NCBI RefSeq assembly: GCF_036173065.1
Contig: NZ_CP108041.1
Coordinates: 558,001 to 622,000 of the forward strand
DNA from: Rhodococcus sp. NBC_00297
GTDB taxonomy: Bacteria; Actinomycetota; Actinomycetes; Mycobacteriales; Mycobacteriaceae
DNA: 64,000 bases
Direction of reading: 5' to 3'
Shown here piece by piece: positions 26,906-36,311 of the stretch (its first letter is position 1; the number at the start of each line of letters is the position of its first letter). The notes beneath the pieces are model-generated. The model searched no databases and was not told the DNA's origin. It saw only the letters and a list, made by a program, of their open reading frames with translations. A program made the translations under genes and the position numbers.

Positions 26906-26920
26906 TTCCACCAGGCGGAA
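26906..26920. promoter_or_regulatory. TTCC-n7-GGAA motif before the iclR-type gene
   Basis: TTCCACCAGGCGGAA lies 14 bp upstream of the regulator's start. The divergent purine promoter region contains a related TTCCAC-n5-GGAT at 30180-30194. The match is short and may be chance. Confidence 0.3.
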
Positions 26921-26928
26921 GAAACGGC

Positions 26929-28302
26929 TCATTCCCTTCGCTCGACCACGATGGGTGGTGCCGCTGCGACCACCGACGGCGACGACCGTCGACCGGCAGT
27001 GATCTCGTTGAAGAAGATGTTGAGGATCACCGCGACGATGCTCGCCGCGCTGATTCCCGAGTCGAACACCACGTGCACCCACTCCGGGAACGCCGACCAG
27101 AACCCGGGCACGGCGATGGGAAGCACGCCGAATCCGATGGCCACGGCCACGATCACGAGATTCAGGTTGCCGTCGAAGTCGACCTTCGACAGGGTGCGAA
27201 TGCCGCTCGCCGCCACCGAACCGAACAACACGATGCCGGCGCCGCCCAGCACGGGCAGTGGTACCGCGGCGACGAGACGTCCGAGGACGGGAAACAACCC
27301 GAGCACCAGCAGGACCGATCCACCGGCGGCCACCACGAACCTGCTCTTGATACCCGTCACCGCCACGAGGCCGACGTTCTGTGCGAAGGCACTCGCGGGG
27401 AACGTCCCGAAGATCGGGGCAACAGTGGTGGCGAGCATGTCGGCCCGGAGACCGTCCCCGACGCGGCGGGAATCGACGTCGGTGCCGACGATCTCACCCA
27501 CCGCGAGGATGTCGGCCGTCGTCTCGGTCATGATCACGAGGATGACCACGACCATCGAGATGATCGCCCCGATCTGGAAGACGGGCGTCCCGAAGGCGAA
27601 CGGCTCCGGGAGACTGAAGATCGCGCCCCTGCCCACGTCACCGAAGTCGGCCTCGCCGACGAGCGACGCGACGATCGTGCCGACGACGATGCCGATCAGG
27701 ATGGACAGGCGCGACACTGTGCCCTGCGCGAACCGGCTGACGACGAGGACGACGAGGAGACTGACACCGGCCAACCCGATGTTCGAGGTCGACCCCCAGT
27801 CCGGCGCGGACTCCGTCCCACCCATGGCCCACCGACAGGCCACGGGCAGCAACGAGATTCCGATGACCGTGATGATGGTGCCGGTGACCACCGGTGGGAA
27901 GAAGCGGACGATCCTGCTGAAGAACGGTGTGACGAGGATGCCGATGGCACCGGCGGCGATGATGGCGCCGAACACCGCGTTCAGCCCACCGGGCCCACTC
28001 GCGACGGCCACCATCGTGGACACGGAGGCGAACGAGATGCCCTGCACCAGAGGTAGCTTGGCGCCCACGAACGGCAACCCGAGTGTCTGGAGCAGAGTCG
28101 CCGCGCCGCTGACGAACAGGGCCGCCGACACCAGGATCGCGATGTCGGTACCGGACAGACCGGCGGCGCCGCCGACGATGAGCGGAGGCGCGATGACCCC
28201 GCCGTACATCGTCAGGATGTGTTGCAGGCCGTAGACGTAGGTCTTGCCGAGACTCAGCCGCTCGTCCTCCGGGCGGGCGGGATCGTGCGCTGCGCGTGTC
28301 AT
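26929..28302 (-). CDS. NCS2/NAT family urate or xanthine permease
   Basis: A 457-residue nucleobase transporter with 12-14 hydrophobic segments. Family landmarks are YGLQHILTMYGG in helix 1 with the conserved His, and GTDIAILVSAALFVSGAATL. The signature QNVGLVAVTGIKSRF is of the QNxGxxxxTG type, with LPVLGGAGIVLFG nearby. Members of this branch (PucJ/PucK, UapA) take up urate or xanthine with protons. Location directly after uricase favours urate. The start ATG has AGGAG six bases upstream, overlapping the uricase stop. Confidence 0.9.
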   Translation of the reverse strand: MTRAAHDPARPEDERLSLGKTYVYGLQHILTMYGGVIAPPLIVGGAAGLSGTDIAILVSAALFVSGAATLLQTLGLPFVGAKLPLVQGISFASVSTMVAVASGPGGLNAVFGAIIAAGAIGILVTPFFSRIVRFFPPVVTGTIITVIGISLLPVACRWAMGGTESAPDWGSTSNIGLAGVSLLVVLVVSRFAQGTVSRLSILIGIVVGTIVASLVGEADFGDVGRGAIFSLPEPFAFGTPVFQIGAIISMVVVILVIMTETTADILAVGEIVGTDVDSRRVGDGLRADMLATTVAPIFGTFPASAFAQNVGLVAVTGIKSRFVVAAGGSVLLVLGLFPVLGRLVAAVPLPVLGGAGIVLFGSVAASGIRTLSKVDFDGNLNLVIVAVAIGFGVLPIAVPGFWSAFPEWVHVVFDSGISAASIVAVILNIFFNEITAGRRSSPSVVAAAPPIVVERRE

Positions 28303-28311
28303 CGCCGTCTC

Positions 28312-29205
28312 CTAGCAGAATCCGGGAACGGTGTCCCACGCCCGGCCGGCGTCGGGGGCGTCGTCACGTTCGACGGTGGCCTCGATGAGCCCGTAGGGCC
28401 GGTCCGCGGCGTAGAACACCTCGCCGGGGTTGTCGAGCCCGAACGGTTCCAGGTCGACGAGGAAGTGGTGTTTGTTGGGCATCGAGAATCTGATCTCACC
28501 GATCTCGGGATGCGCCTCCAGAACTTTCGTCCCCATCTGGAACAGGCTCTGCTGCAACCCCAGTGAATGCACCGTCGCGAAGGTCTCGAGCATGATGGAG
28601 CGGACGTCGGTGAACGTCTTGTCGAAATCGAGCTCGGTGGTGAGGTACCGCCACCGTGCACTCACCGAGGTGGCGAGGATGCGATCCGTCGTCTCCTGCA
28701 GAGTGGTGTATCTGTCGGTGGGGAAGCCCCAGAACTCCGAGCCCGTCGACTTGAGCACCACCAGATCGCTGAGGCCCGAGACGATCCAGGTGTCGTCGCC
28801 GTCCACGGTCACGATGGTGGTGCGCTTCTCGTCGCCGGCACGGACGAAGGAGTGATCGTGCCCTTCCGGTCCCGTCGGGATGCGGTCCCACGAGTACTGC
28901 TCTATCTCCCAGCGGCCGCCGGTGATCCAGTCGAAATCGGTGGTGAAGTGCCGCCCGAGACGCAGCGCGAACTCCTCGATGGCACCGATCCCGTGGCGTG
29001 CGAACGCGTACACGGTGTTCTTCTGTGTGTCGGTCGCGACGACATGACCGTTGTCGCCGTCGGTGTGCGCCGCGGACAGATCTCCTCGCAACTGCGACGT
29101 GACCGAGATGTCGGTGATGCGGTGGCGCGGGGTCTCCCTGTCGATGCGCACGAGGCGGCATTCGGCCTTGCCGTACTGGTTGGCTCCGAGAACGATCGTG
29201 CTCAT
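28312..29205 (-). CDS. Urate oxidase (uricase)
   Basis: Cofactor-free oxidase converting urate and O2 to 5-hydroxyisourate and H2O2. The 297-residue protein is full length. Near the N terminus are YGKAECRLVR with the catalytic Lys13, and ATDTQKNTVYAFAR with Thr58 of the dyad; further on are GRHFTTDFDWITGGRWEIEQYSW and MPNKHHFLVDL with the third active-site His. It follows HIU hydrolase by 2 bp, so product and next enzyme are made together. No peroxisome-type or export signal is present, so it is cytoplasmic. No catalase is in the window. Confidence 0.96.
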   Translation of the reverse strand: MSTIVLGANQYGKAECRLVRIDRETPRHRITDISVTSQLRGDLSAAHTDGDNGHVVATDTQKNTVYAFARHGIGAIEEFALRLGRHFTTDFDWITGGRWEIEQYSWDRIPTGPEGHDHSFVRAGDEKRTTIVTVDGDDTWIVSGLSDLVVLKSTGSEFWGFPTDRYTTLQETTDRILATSVSARWRYLTTELDFDKTFTDVRSIMLETFATVHSLGLQQSLFQMGTKVLEAHPEIGEIRFSMPNKHHFLVDLEPFGLDNPGEVFYAADRPYGLIEATVERDDAPDAGRAWDTVPGFC

Positions 29206-29207
29206 GT

Positions 29208-29546
29208 CTAGCTCCCTCGATAGGTCGTGTACGCGAACGGGCTGAGAAGAATCGGTACGTGGTAGTGCTCGTCGGCGGAACGGATGTCGACGGCGATGTC
29301 GATCCGTGGATAGAAGGTCGGACGGCCCCCGCGCGCGAAGTAGGACGCGGTGTCGAAGGTCAGCCGGTAGACGCCCGGTTCGAGGCGGGCGGGACCGAGA
29401 TCGGTGATGCGCCCCTGCGCGTCCGTCACGCGCGAGGCCAGGGTCACGCCGTCGCGTTCACGCACCAGTACGACCGACACGCCCTGTGCGGGAACCCCAT
29501 CGGCTGCATCGAGTACGTGCGTCGTGACGTGAGCGGGCTCGGTCAC
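29208..29546 (-). CDS. 5-hydroxyisourate hydrolase (transthyretin-like)
   Basis: Hydrolyses the unstable uricase product 5-hydroxyisourate to OHCU. The 112-residue protein has the transthyretin-like fold with THVLDAADGVPAQG at the N terminus and the diagnostic C-terminal tetrapeptide YRGS, which separates HIU hydrolases from transthyretins. The GTG start overlaps the OHCU decarboxylase stop (GTGA). Order of transcription is decarboxylase, hydrolase, uricase. Confidence 0.95.
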   Translation of the reverse strand: MTEPAHVTTHVLDAADGVPAQGVSVVLVRERDGVTLASRVTDAQGRITDLGPARLEPGVYRLTFDTASYFARGGRPTFYPRIDIAVDIRSADEHYHVPILLSPFAYTTYRGS

Positions 29547-30052
29547 AGGACACCCGGTCCCAGGAGCCGCACAGCGGCGATCTGACGCAGAGCGTCCTCG
29601 ATTTCGCGGAGTTCGGTCGACTCGTCGTGACCCAGTCGCCGATCGAGCTCGGCGAGCACGTCGGAGGCACTCCGGCCGGCCGCTCTGACGAGGAACACCC
29701 GACCGAATCGCGATTCGTACTCCTCGTTGCCGGCGGCGAGCCGAGCGACGACCCGCGCATCGGAGCTGTCCACGCCGGACTGCTCCGAGCGTGCGAACGC
29801 GGCGCCGGCGTCGTCACCGACGGGCCGGTCCCCGATGCGCGGATGGTGCCGGAGCGCACCGTCGATCTCGGCGGGCGTGAACGGGGCGGCCACCGACATC
29901 ACCGCGGTGTGCAGCGATCTCTCGTCCGCGAAGGGCGTCAGCGCGAGCAGCGCCCGGCCCCACCGGGGGATGTCGAGGCAGTGACGGAGGTGCTCTTCTC
30001 CGCCGTCATTCGCGCGGCTCTTGGATTCCGTATCGCGAAACAGCAATTCCAT
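29543..30052 (-). CDS. 2-oxo-4-hydroxy-4-carboxy-5-ureidoimidazoline (OHCU) decarboxylase
   Basis: Converts OHCU to S-allantoin, the last urate-degradation step. The product is 169 residues, a normal length. It contains RHCLDIPRWGRALLAL, then HHPRIGDRP with catalytic His70 and the following acidic/arginine residues, then NEEYESRFGRVFLVRAAGRSA, the conserved C-terminal core. The ATG at 30052 gives the family length; the frame stays open upstream through the promoter region, so longer starts are not credible. It is the first gene of the urate arm. Confidence 0.93.
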   Translation of the reverse strand: MELLFRDTESKSRANDGGEEHLRHCLDIPRWGRALLALTPFADERSLHTAVMSVAAPFTPAEIDGALRHHPRIGDRPVGDDAGAAFARSEQSGVDSSDARVVARLAAGNEEYESRFGRVFLVRAAGRSASDVLAELDRRLGHDESTELREIEDALRQIAAVRLLGPGVL

Positions 30053-30059
30053 AGAACGA

Positions 30060-30088
30060 AGAGTGACAGCGGTCACACGCGCTGTCAA
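30060..30088 (-). promoter_or_regulatory. Candidate promoter of the urate arm with 8-bp inverted repeat
   Basis: On the minus strand TTGACA (30083-30088) is followed by GCGCG-TGTGACC and a weak -10 (CACTCT or TCACTC). TGACAGCG (30064-30071) and CGCTGTCA (30080-30087) form an inverted repeat across it. The layout closely resembles the plus-strand promoter at 30127. Confidence 0.4.
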
Positions 30089-30126
30089 CCTTCGATCTGC
30101 AGCGCCTCGCACGGCACGGCCGAGGG

Positions 30127-30157
30127 GGTTGACATCCCTACTGTGACCCGTGACACT
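30127..30157 (+). promoter_or_regulatory. Candidate promoter of the glyoxylate arm
   Basis: TTGACA (30129-30134) with a 17-base spacer leads to GACACT as a weak -10. The same GGTTGACA...TGTGACC arrangement occurs on the other strand at 30083-30090, which suggests that both promoters share a regulator or a common origin. Confidence 0.4.
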
Positions 30158-30169
30158 CGACGCATCCGC

Positions 30170-30183
30170 GGAATACTTATTCC
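30170..30183. promoter_or_regulatory. Palindromic candidate operator (IclR type)
   Basis: GGAATACTTATTCC is a perfect 6-bp inverted repeat around CT. It has the GGAA/TTCC half-site layout of IclR-family operators. It lies downstream of the plus-strand promoter and 27 bp before the first gene, a typical repressor position. The A+T content is well above the surroundings. Confidence 0.5.
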
Positions 30184-30210
30184 ACATTACGGATTCTGGA
30201 GGTCCATTCG

Positions 30211-30618
30211 ATGGCTCGACTCTTCTGCAACGGCGACGCTATGCGTGGTGGCGTTCTGCACCACAACGTCGCCGCCCACACCTTCCTCGGCACCGTGCGC
30301 ACCACACCCGACTACCGCTTCTACTCGGTACGGGACGAGTTCCCGGCCCTGGTTCTCGCCCCGGACGGCGGCGCCGCCATCGAGGGTGAGCTGTACGACG
30401 TCCCGATGAATGACATCCGCGCTCGGTTCCTGCCCGACGAGCCCCCCGAGCTCGAACTGACGGTCGTGCAGCTCGAGAACGGAGATTCCGTTCTCGCCGT
30501 GGGTCTTCGGCCCGGCATACTGCTCGACGACCACACGGGCCTGACGGACATCACCGCCGCCGGCAGCTGGCGGCGGTACCGCGGGCTCACCGCCCCGTCG
30601 TCCGGCGACGTCTCGTGA
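30211..30618 (+). CDS. Stand-alone protein related to the C-terminal domain of allophanate hydrolase (GGCT-like fold)
   Basis: The 135-residue product resembles the small C-terminal domain of AtzF/DUR1,2-type allophanate hydrolases. It has an opening LFCNGDAMRGG, the conserved RTTPDYRFYSV segment, GGAAIEGELYDVP with a buried Glu typical of gamma-glutamylcyclotransferase-like folds, and VVQLENGDSVLAVGL near the end. The amidase domain that normally precedes it is absent. A GGAGG ribosome site lies 9 bases before the ATG. The gene leads an operon whose other members use glyoxylate and allantoate, and its stop overlaps hyi (GTGA). A role on ureidoglycolate or a urea derivative is plausible because no ureidoglycolate lyase is present, but this is inference. 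Confidence 0.7.
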   Translation: MARLFCNGDAMRGGVLHHNVAAHTFLGTVRTTPDYRFYSVRDEFPALVLAPDGGAAIEGELYDVPMNDIRARFLPDEPPELELTVVQLENGDSVLAVGLRPGILLDDHTGLTDITAAGSWRRYRGLTAPSSGDVS

Positions 30619-31427
30619 GCGGCCGCGAGACGTGGACGTACGCGGTCAACTGCTCGATCCTGTTGACCGAGGTGCCCCTCCTCGAGCGCCCTCGGCTCGC
30701 TCGGGATCTCGGCTTCGACGCCGTCGAGTTCTGGTGGCCCTTCGCCTCTCCCGTGCCCGCCGACCGCGAGGTGGACGCCTTCGTCACCGCGGTCGAGGAT
30801 GCCGGGGTCCGACTGACCGGGCTGAACTTCGCCGCGGGCGACATGCCGGCCGGTGATCGGGGAATCCTGTCAGACCCGGCACAGATCGCGGCGTTCCGCG
30901 ACAACATCGACGTCACGGTCGGAATCGGTGAGCGACTCGGTACCCGAGCGTTCAACGCGCTCTACGGCAATCGGCTTGAGGGGGTCGATCCCGTCGAACA
31001 GGACCGCGTCGCCACCGACAACCTGGTGGCCGCCGGCACCGCCGTCGCCCGACTCGGTGGAGTCGTCCTGATCGAGCCGGTGAGCGGAGCTCCCGCCTAC
31101 CCGCTGACGACGGCCGCGGACGCGGTCGCCGTGATCGATCGGGTCGCCGCCCGCGGCGTCGACTCGCTCCGACTGCTCGCCGACCTGTACCACCTCGACG
31201 TCAACGGTGACGACGTCGCCGCGGTCATCGACACCCGGGCCGCCCTGATCGGACACGTCCAAATTGCTGACGCGCCCGGTCGCGGTGCACCCGGCAGCGG
31301 CGCCCTCGATCTGGACGCGCACCTCGCGCGCCTCGCCGAGAACGGCTACCGCGGTGTCATCGGACTCGAGTACAAGGCCGCTCGGGACACCGCCTTCGAC
31401 TGGCTCACCCACTCGCACTCCACGTAA
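30615..31427 (+). CDS. hyi: Hydroxypyruvate isomerase
   Basis: Interconverts hydroxypyruvate and tartronate semialdehyde. The 270-residue TIM-barrel protein belongs to the xylose-isomerase-like family. It shows YAVNCSILLTEVPLLER, then GFDAVEFWWPFASP, NALYGNR, the metal-binding glutamate in LIEPVSG, and GHVQIADAPGRGAPGSG with the second glutamate in GVIGLEYKA. The GTG start overlaps the preceding stop. It is followed by glxR and gcl, the standard glyoxylate-pathway company, which makes Hyi more likely than other sugar isomerases of the family. Confidence 0.92.
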   Translation: MSGRETWTYAVNCSILLTEVPLLERPRLARDLGFDAVEFWWPFASPVPADREVDAFVTAVEDAGVRLTGLNFAAGDMPAGDRGILSDPAQIAAFRDNIDVTVGIGERLGTRAFNALYGNRLEGVDPVEQDRVATDNLVAAGTAVARLGGVVLIEPVSGAPAYPLTTAADAVAVIDRVAARGVDSLRLLADLYHLDVNGDDVAAVIDTRAALIGHVQIADAPGRGAPGSGALDLDAHLARLAENGYRGVIGLEYKAARDTAFDWLTHSHST

Positions 31428-31436
31428 GGATCCGCC

Positions 31437-32317
31437 ATGAGCACCATCGCATTCATCGGACTCGGCATCATGGGCAGCCCCATGGCCGTCCACCTCGCAC
31501 ATGCCGGCCATCAGGTGGTCGGGTACAACCTCACACCCGACCGCACCGCACCACTGGTCGAGGCCGGCGGCACCGCGGCCGAGTCGATCGCCAAGGCGGT
31601 GACCGGCGCGGACGTCATCGCGGTCATGGTGCCCGACTCCCCCGACGTCCAGGACGTCCTCACCGGCGAGGGCGGGGTGTTCGACAACGCACCTGCAGAC
31701 GCCCTGATCATCGACTTCTCCAGCATCCGACCGGACGTCACCAGCGCGCTGGCGCAGGAGGCCCGGTCACGAGGGTTCCGCATCATCGACGCGCCGGTGT
31801 CCGGCGGTCAGGCCGGCGCCGAGAACCGGGCCCTGTCGATCATGGTGGGCGGCAGCGCCGAGGACGTCGAGTCGGCCAGGCCCATTCTCGACGTGGTGGG
31901 CTCGACCGTCGTCCACGTCGGACCCAACGGCTCCGGGCAGACCGTCAAGGCCGCCAACCAATTGATCGTGGCCGGCAACATCCAGGTGCTCGCGGAGGCG
32001 ATCGTCTTCCTCGAGGCCTACGGCGTCGACATGCGCGCCGCCGTCGAGGTTCTCGGGGGCGGCCTCGCCGGATCGGCAGTCCTGAAGCAGAAGGCACAGA
32101 AGATGCTCGACCGATCGTTCGAGCCCGGGTTCCGGATCGACCTGCACCACAAGGACCTCGGCATCGTCGGCTCCGCGGCACGCGAGGCGGGTGTCGTCAC
32201 GCCGATGGGTGCCCTGCTCGCCCAGCTGATGGCGTCGGCACGCGCGAACGGTGACGGCGGACTCGACCACTCGGCCCTGTTCCGCGGCGTCGAGCAGCTG
32301 TCCGGGAAGGCGAGCCG

Positions 32318-32321
<4 letters not shown>
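31437..32321 (+). CDS. glxR: 2-hydroxy-3-oxopropionate (tartronate semialdehyde) reductase
   Basis: NAD(P)H-dependent reduction of tartronate semialdehyde to D-glycerate. The 294-residue beta-hydroxyacid dehydrogenase has the N-terminal nucleotide site [14 protein letters not shown], the substrate-binding [13 protein letters not shown], and the catalytic lysine in [15 protein letters not shown] (about residue 170). The C-terminal helical domain includes [12 protein letters not shown]. It lies 9 bp after hyi, and its stop overlaps the gcl start (ATGA). Confidence 0.94.
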
Positions 32322-34117
<1,796 letters not shown>

Positions 34118-34119
34118 GG

Positions 34120-35241
34120 ATGCCGCGCGTTCTCGTCTCTCCCGACAAGTTCAAGGGATCGGCGACGGCGATCGAGGTCGCCGATGCTCTGGCCGAGGGC
34201 ATCGCGACCACCGCACCGTCGTGGGACGTCGTGCGACTGCCGGTGGCGGACGGCGGCGACGGCACGGTCGACGCCGCCGTCGCCGCCGGGTGGGACCGCG
34301 TGCCCGTGTCCACGACCGGTCCGACGGGCATGCCTGTCGACTCCTCGTACGCGCGGCGGGGAGCCACCGCGGTCGTCGAACTCGCCTCCACGGTGGGATT
34401 GTCCTTACTACCGGGCGGAACCCCGAATGCTCTGGCGGCGAGCACGTTCGGACTCGGAACCATCATCTCCCACGCGCTTGCCGCCGGAGTGCGGACCGTG
34501 GTCATCGGGCTGGGCGGCAGCGCCTCCACCGACGGCGGCGCCGGCATGCTCCGCGGACTGGGTGTGCGCATCCTCGACGCCCGTGGCCGTGAGATCACCG
34601 GCGGCGGTGCGGCGTTGCGCGAGGCGGCGACGTTGGATCTCGACGCGATGACGTCCGCGGTGGCCGGCGTCTCCTTCCAGCTCGCGTGCGACGTCGACAA
34701 TCCACTGCTCGGCCCGGCGGGCGCCACCGCCGTGTACGCACCACAGAAGGGCGCCGGCCCGGACGCAGTGCGTGTCCTCGAGCAGGCGATGACGCGATGG
34801 GCGGAGGTCGCGGGCGCTGCCCACGCCGATCGGCCCGGTGCGGGCGCAGCCGGCGGAACTGCCTTCGGCGCGATGGCAGTGCTGGGGGCGACGGTGCGGT
34901 CCGGGATCGATACCGTGCTCGACCTGGTCGACTTCCGTCGCCGGCTGGCGTCGGCAGACCTCGTGGTCACCGGTGAGGGATCGCTGGACGAGCAGAGCCT
35001 GCACGGCAAAGTCCCGGTCGGCGTCGCCCACGTCGCCCGCGACGAGGGCATCCCGGTGATCGCCGTCGCCGGCCGAATCACGCTCGCACCCGATCGCCTA
35101 CTCGACCACGGCATCGTTCGCTCCTACTCGCTCGCCGATCTCGAACCCGATCTCGCCGCGTCGATGCGCCACGCTCCGACGCTGCTCCGGCGGATCGGCG
35201 CGACCATCGCCACCTCGTACCTCACTGAAGGAGTTTCATGA
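34120..35241 (+). CDS. glxK: Glycerate kinase
   Basis: Phosphorylates D-glycerate so that glyoxylate carbon enters glycolysis. The 373-residue protein belongs to the GlxK/GarK family: VLVSPDKFKGSATAIEVADA, PVADGGDGTVDA, GLGGSASTDGGAGMLRGLG, LVVTGEGSLDEQSLHGKVP. These kinases usually form 2-phosphoglycerate. The ATG follows the gcl stop by 2 bp with GAGG overlapping it, and the gene's stop overlaps the allantoicase ATG (ATGA). Confidence 0.95.
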   Translation: MPRVLVSPDKFKGSATAIEVADALAEGIATTAPSWDVVRLPVADGGDGTVDAAVAAGWDRVPVSTTGPTGMPVDSSYARRGATAVVELASTVGLSLLPGGTPNALAASTFGLGTIISHALAAGVRTVVIGLGGSASTDGGAGMLRGLGVRILDARGREITGGGAALREAATLDLDAMTSAVAGVSFQLACDVDNPLLGPAGATAVYAPQKGAGPDAVRVLEQAMTRWAEVAGAAHADRPGAGAAGGTAFGAMAVLGATVRSGIDTVLDLVDFRRRLASADLVVTGEGSLDEQSLHGKVPVGVAHVARDEGIPVIAVAGRITLAPDRLLDHGIVRSYSLADLEPDLAASMRHAPTLLRRIGATIATSYLTEGVS

Positions 35242-36263
35242 CCACCGCTGCGTTCACCGCCCACGTCGACCTCGCCTCCCGAGCCTTGGGAGGAAGCGTC
35301 AGCGCGGCGAACGACGAACTGTTCGCCCAGCGGGAGAACCTGATCCGGCCGGAACCCCCATTCTTCGACCCCCACGACTTCGGGCACAAGGGCAAGGTCT
35401 ACGACGGGTGGGAGACACGCCGCCGCCGCGACGACGGACACGACTGGGCGATCGTCCGACTCGGTGCCGCCGGCATCGTGCACGGCGTCATCGTCGACAC
35501 GGCACACTTCCTCGGCAACTACCCGCCGTTCGTGTCCGTCGACGGGGCCTGCGTCGAGGGCCACCCGTCGAGCGAGGAGCTGGAGAAGGCCGACTGGCAC
35601 ACCCTCGTCGAGAGATCGCCGGCACTCGGCGGCACCGCGAACGCCTACAGCGTCGACGATCACCACCGGTGGACACATGTGCGCCTCAACATCTTTCCCG
35701 ACGGGGGCGTGGCCCGACTCCGGGTGCACGGCGAGGTGGTCCCGGACCCGAGGTTCCTGACGGGGACGGTCGACCTGCTCGCCGCGGAGAACGGCGCTGT
35801 CCTGACGGAGTGCTCCGACGCGTTCTACTCCTCGCCGGCCAACATCATCATGCCGGGCCGCGCCCGCAACATGGGTGAGGGCTGGGAGAACGCGCGACGA
35901 CGACACGGAGGCAACGACTTCGCGGTGTTCGCACTGGCGGCCGCGGGTGTTCCCCGCCACCTCGAAGTGGACACGAGCTACTACGTCGGCAACCCCCCCA
36001 GGTGGGTCCGTGTCACCACCGTGGATGCGCGCACCGCCGACGTCCGCGACGAGGGCGCGTGGCACGAACTGCTACCGCGAACGGCCGTCGCTCCGGACAC
36101 ACGGCACCGGTTCGCCCTGGATACCTCGCCTGCCGCGACGCACCTGCGTCTGGACGTCTACCCGGACGGTGGACTGTCGCGGCTGCGGCTGTTCGGTGAG
36201 CTCGACGACGCCTCGGCCACCGCGGCCCGCGAACGCTGGTCGTCCTCGCGTCCCAGCGAGTAG
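35238..36263 (+). CDS. alc: Allantoicase
   Basis: Hydrolyses allantoate to ureidoglycolate and urea. The 341-residue protein has the internal duplication typical of the family. Repeat 1 contains YDGWETRRRRDDGHDW and GVIVDTAHFLGNYPP; repeat 2 contains GEGWENARRRHGGNDF and LEVDTSYYVGNPP. Each ends with a THVRLNIFPDGGVARLRVHGE-type strand. It is the last gene of the glyoxylate arm, followed 9 bp later by a perfect hairpin. Its substrate would come from an allantoinase that is not encoded here. Confidence 0.95.
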   Translation: MTTAAFTAHVDLASRALGGSVSAANDELFAQRENLIRPEPPFFDPHDFGHKGKVYDGWETRRRRDDGHDWAIVRLGAAGIVHGVIVDTAHFLGNYPPFVSVDGACVEGHPSSEELEKADWHTLVERSPALGGTANAYSVDDHHRWTHVRLNIFPDGGVARLRVHGEVVPDPRFLTGTVDLLAAENGAVLTECSDAFYSSPANIIMPGRARNMGEGWENARRRHGGNDFAVFALAAAGVPRHLEVDTSYYVGNPPRWVRVTTVDARTADVRDEGAWHELLPRTAVAPDTRHRFALDTSPAATHLRLDVYPDGGLSRLRLFGELDDASATAARERWSSSRPSE

Positions 36264-36272
36264 CGCTGGCTT

Positions 36273-36311
36273 GTGTGCAGTGATCCGCGGATACCGCGGA
36301 TCACTGCACAC
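36273..36311. repeat. Palindrome copy 1 (bidirectional terminator-like)
   Basis: Perfect 18-bp arms GTGTGCAGTGATCCGCGG (36273-36290) and its complement (36294-36311) close on the 3-base loop ATA. It lies just after the allantoicase stop. The TGA of the opposite-strand AbiEi/DUF559 gene is inside the right arm, so it can end both transcripts. A nearly identical copy is at 37197-37237. Confidence 0.85.
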
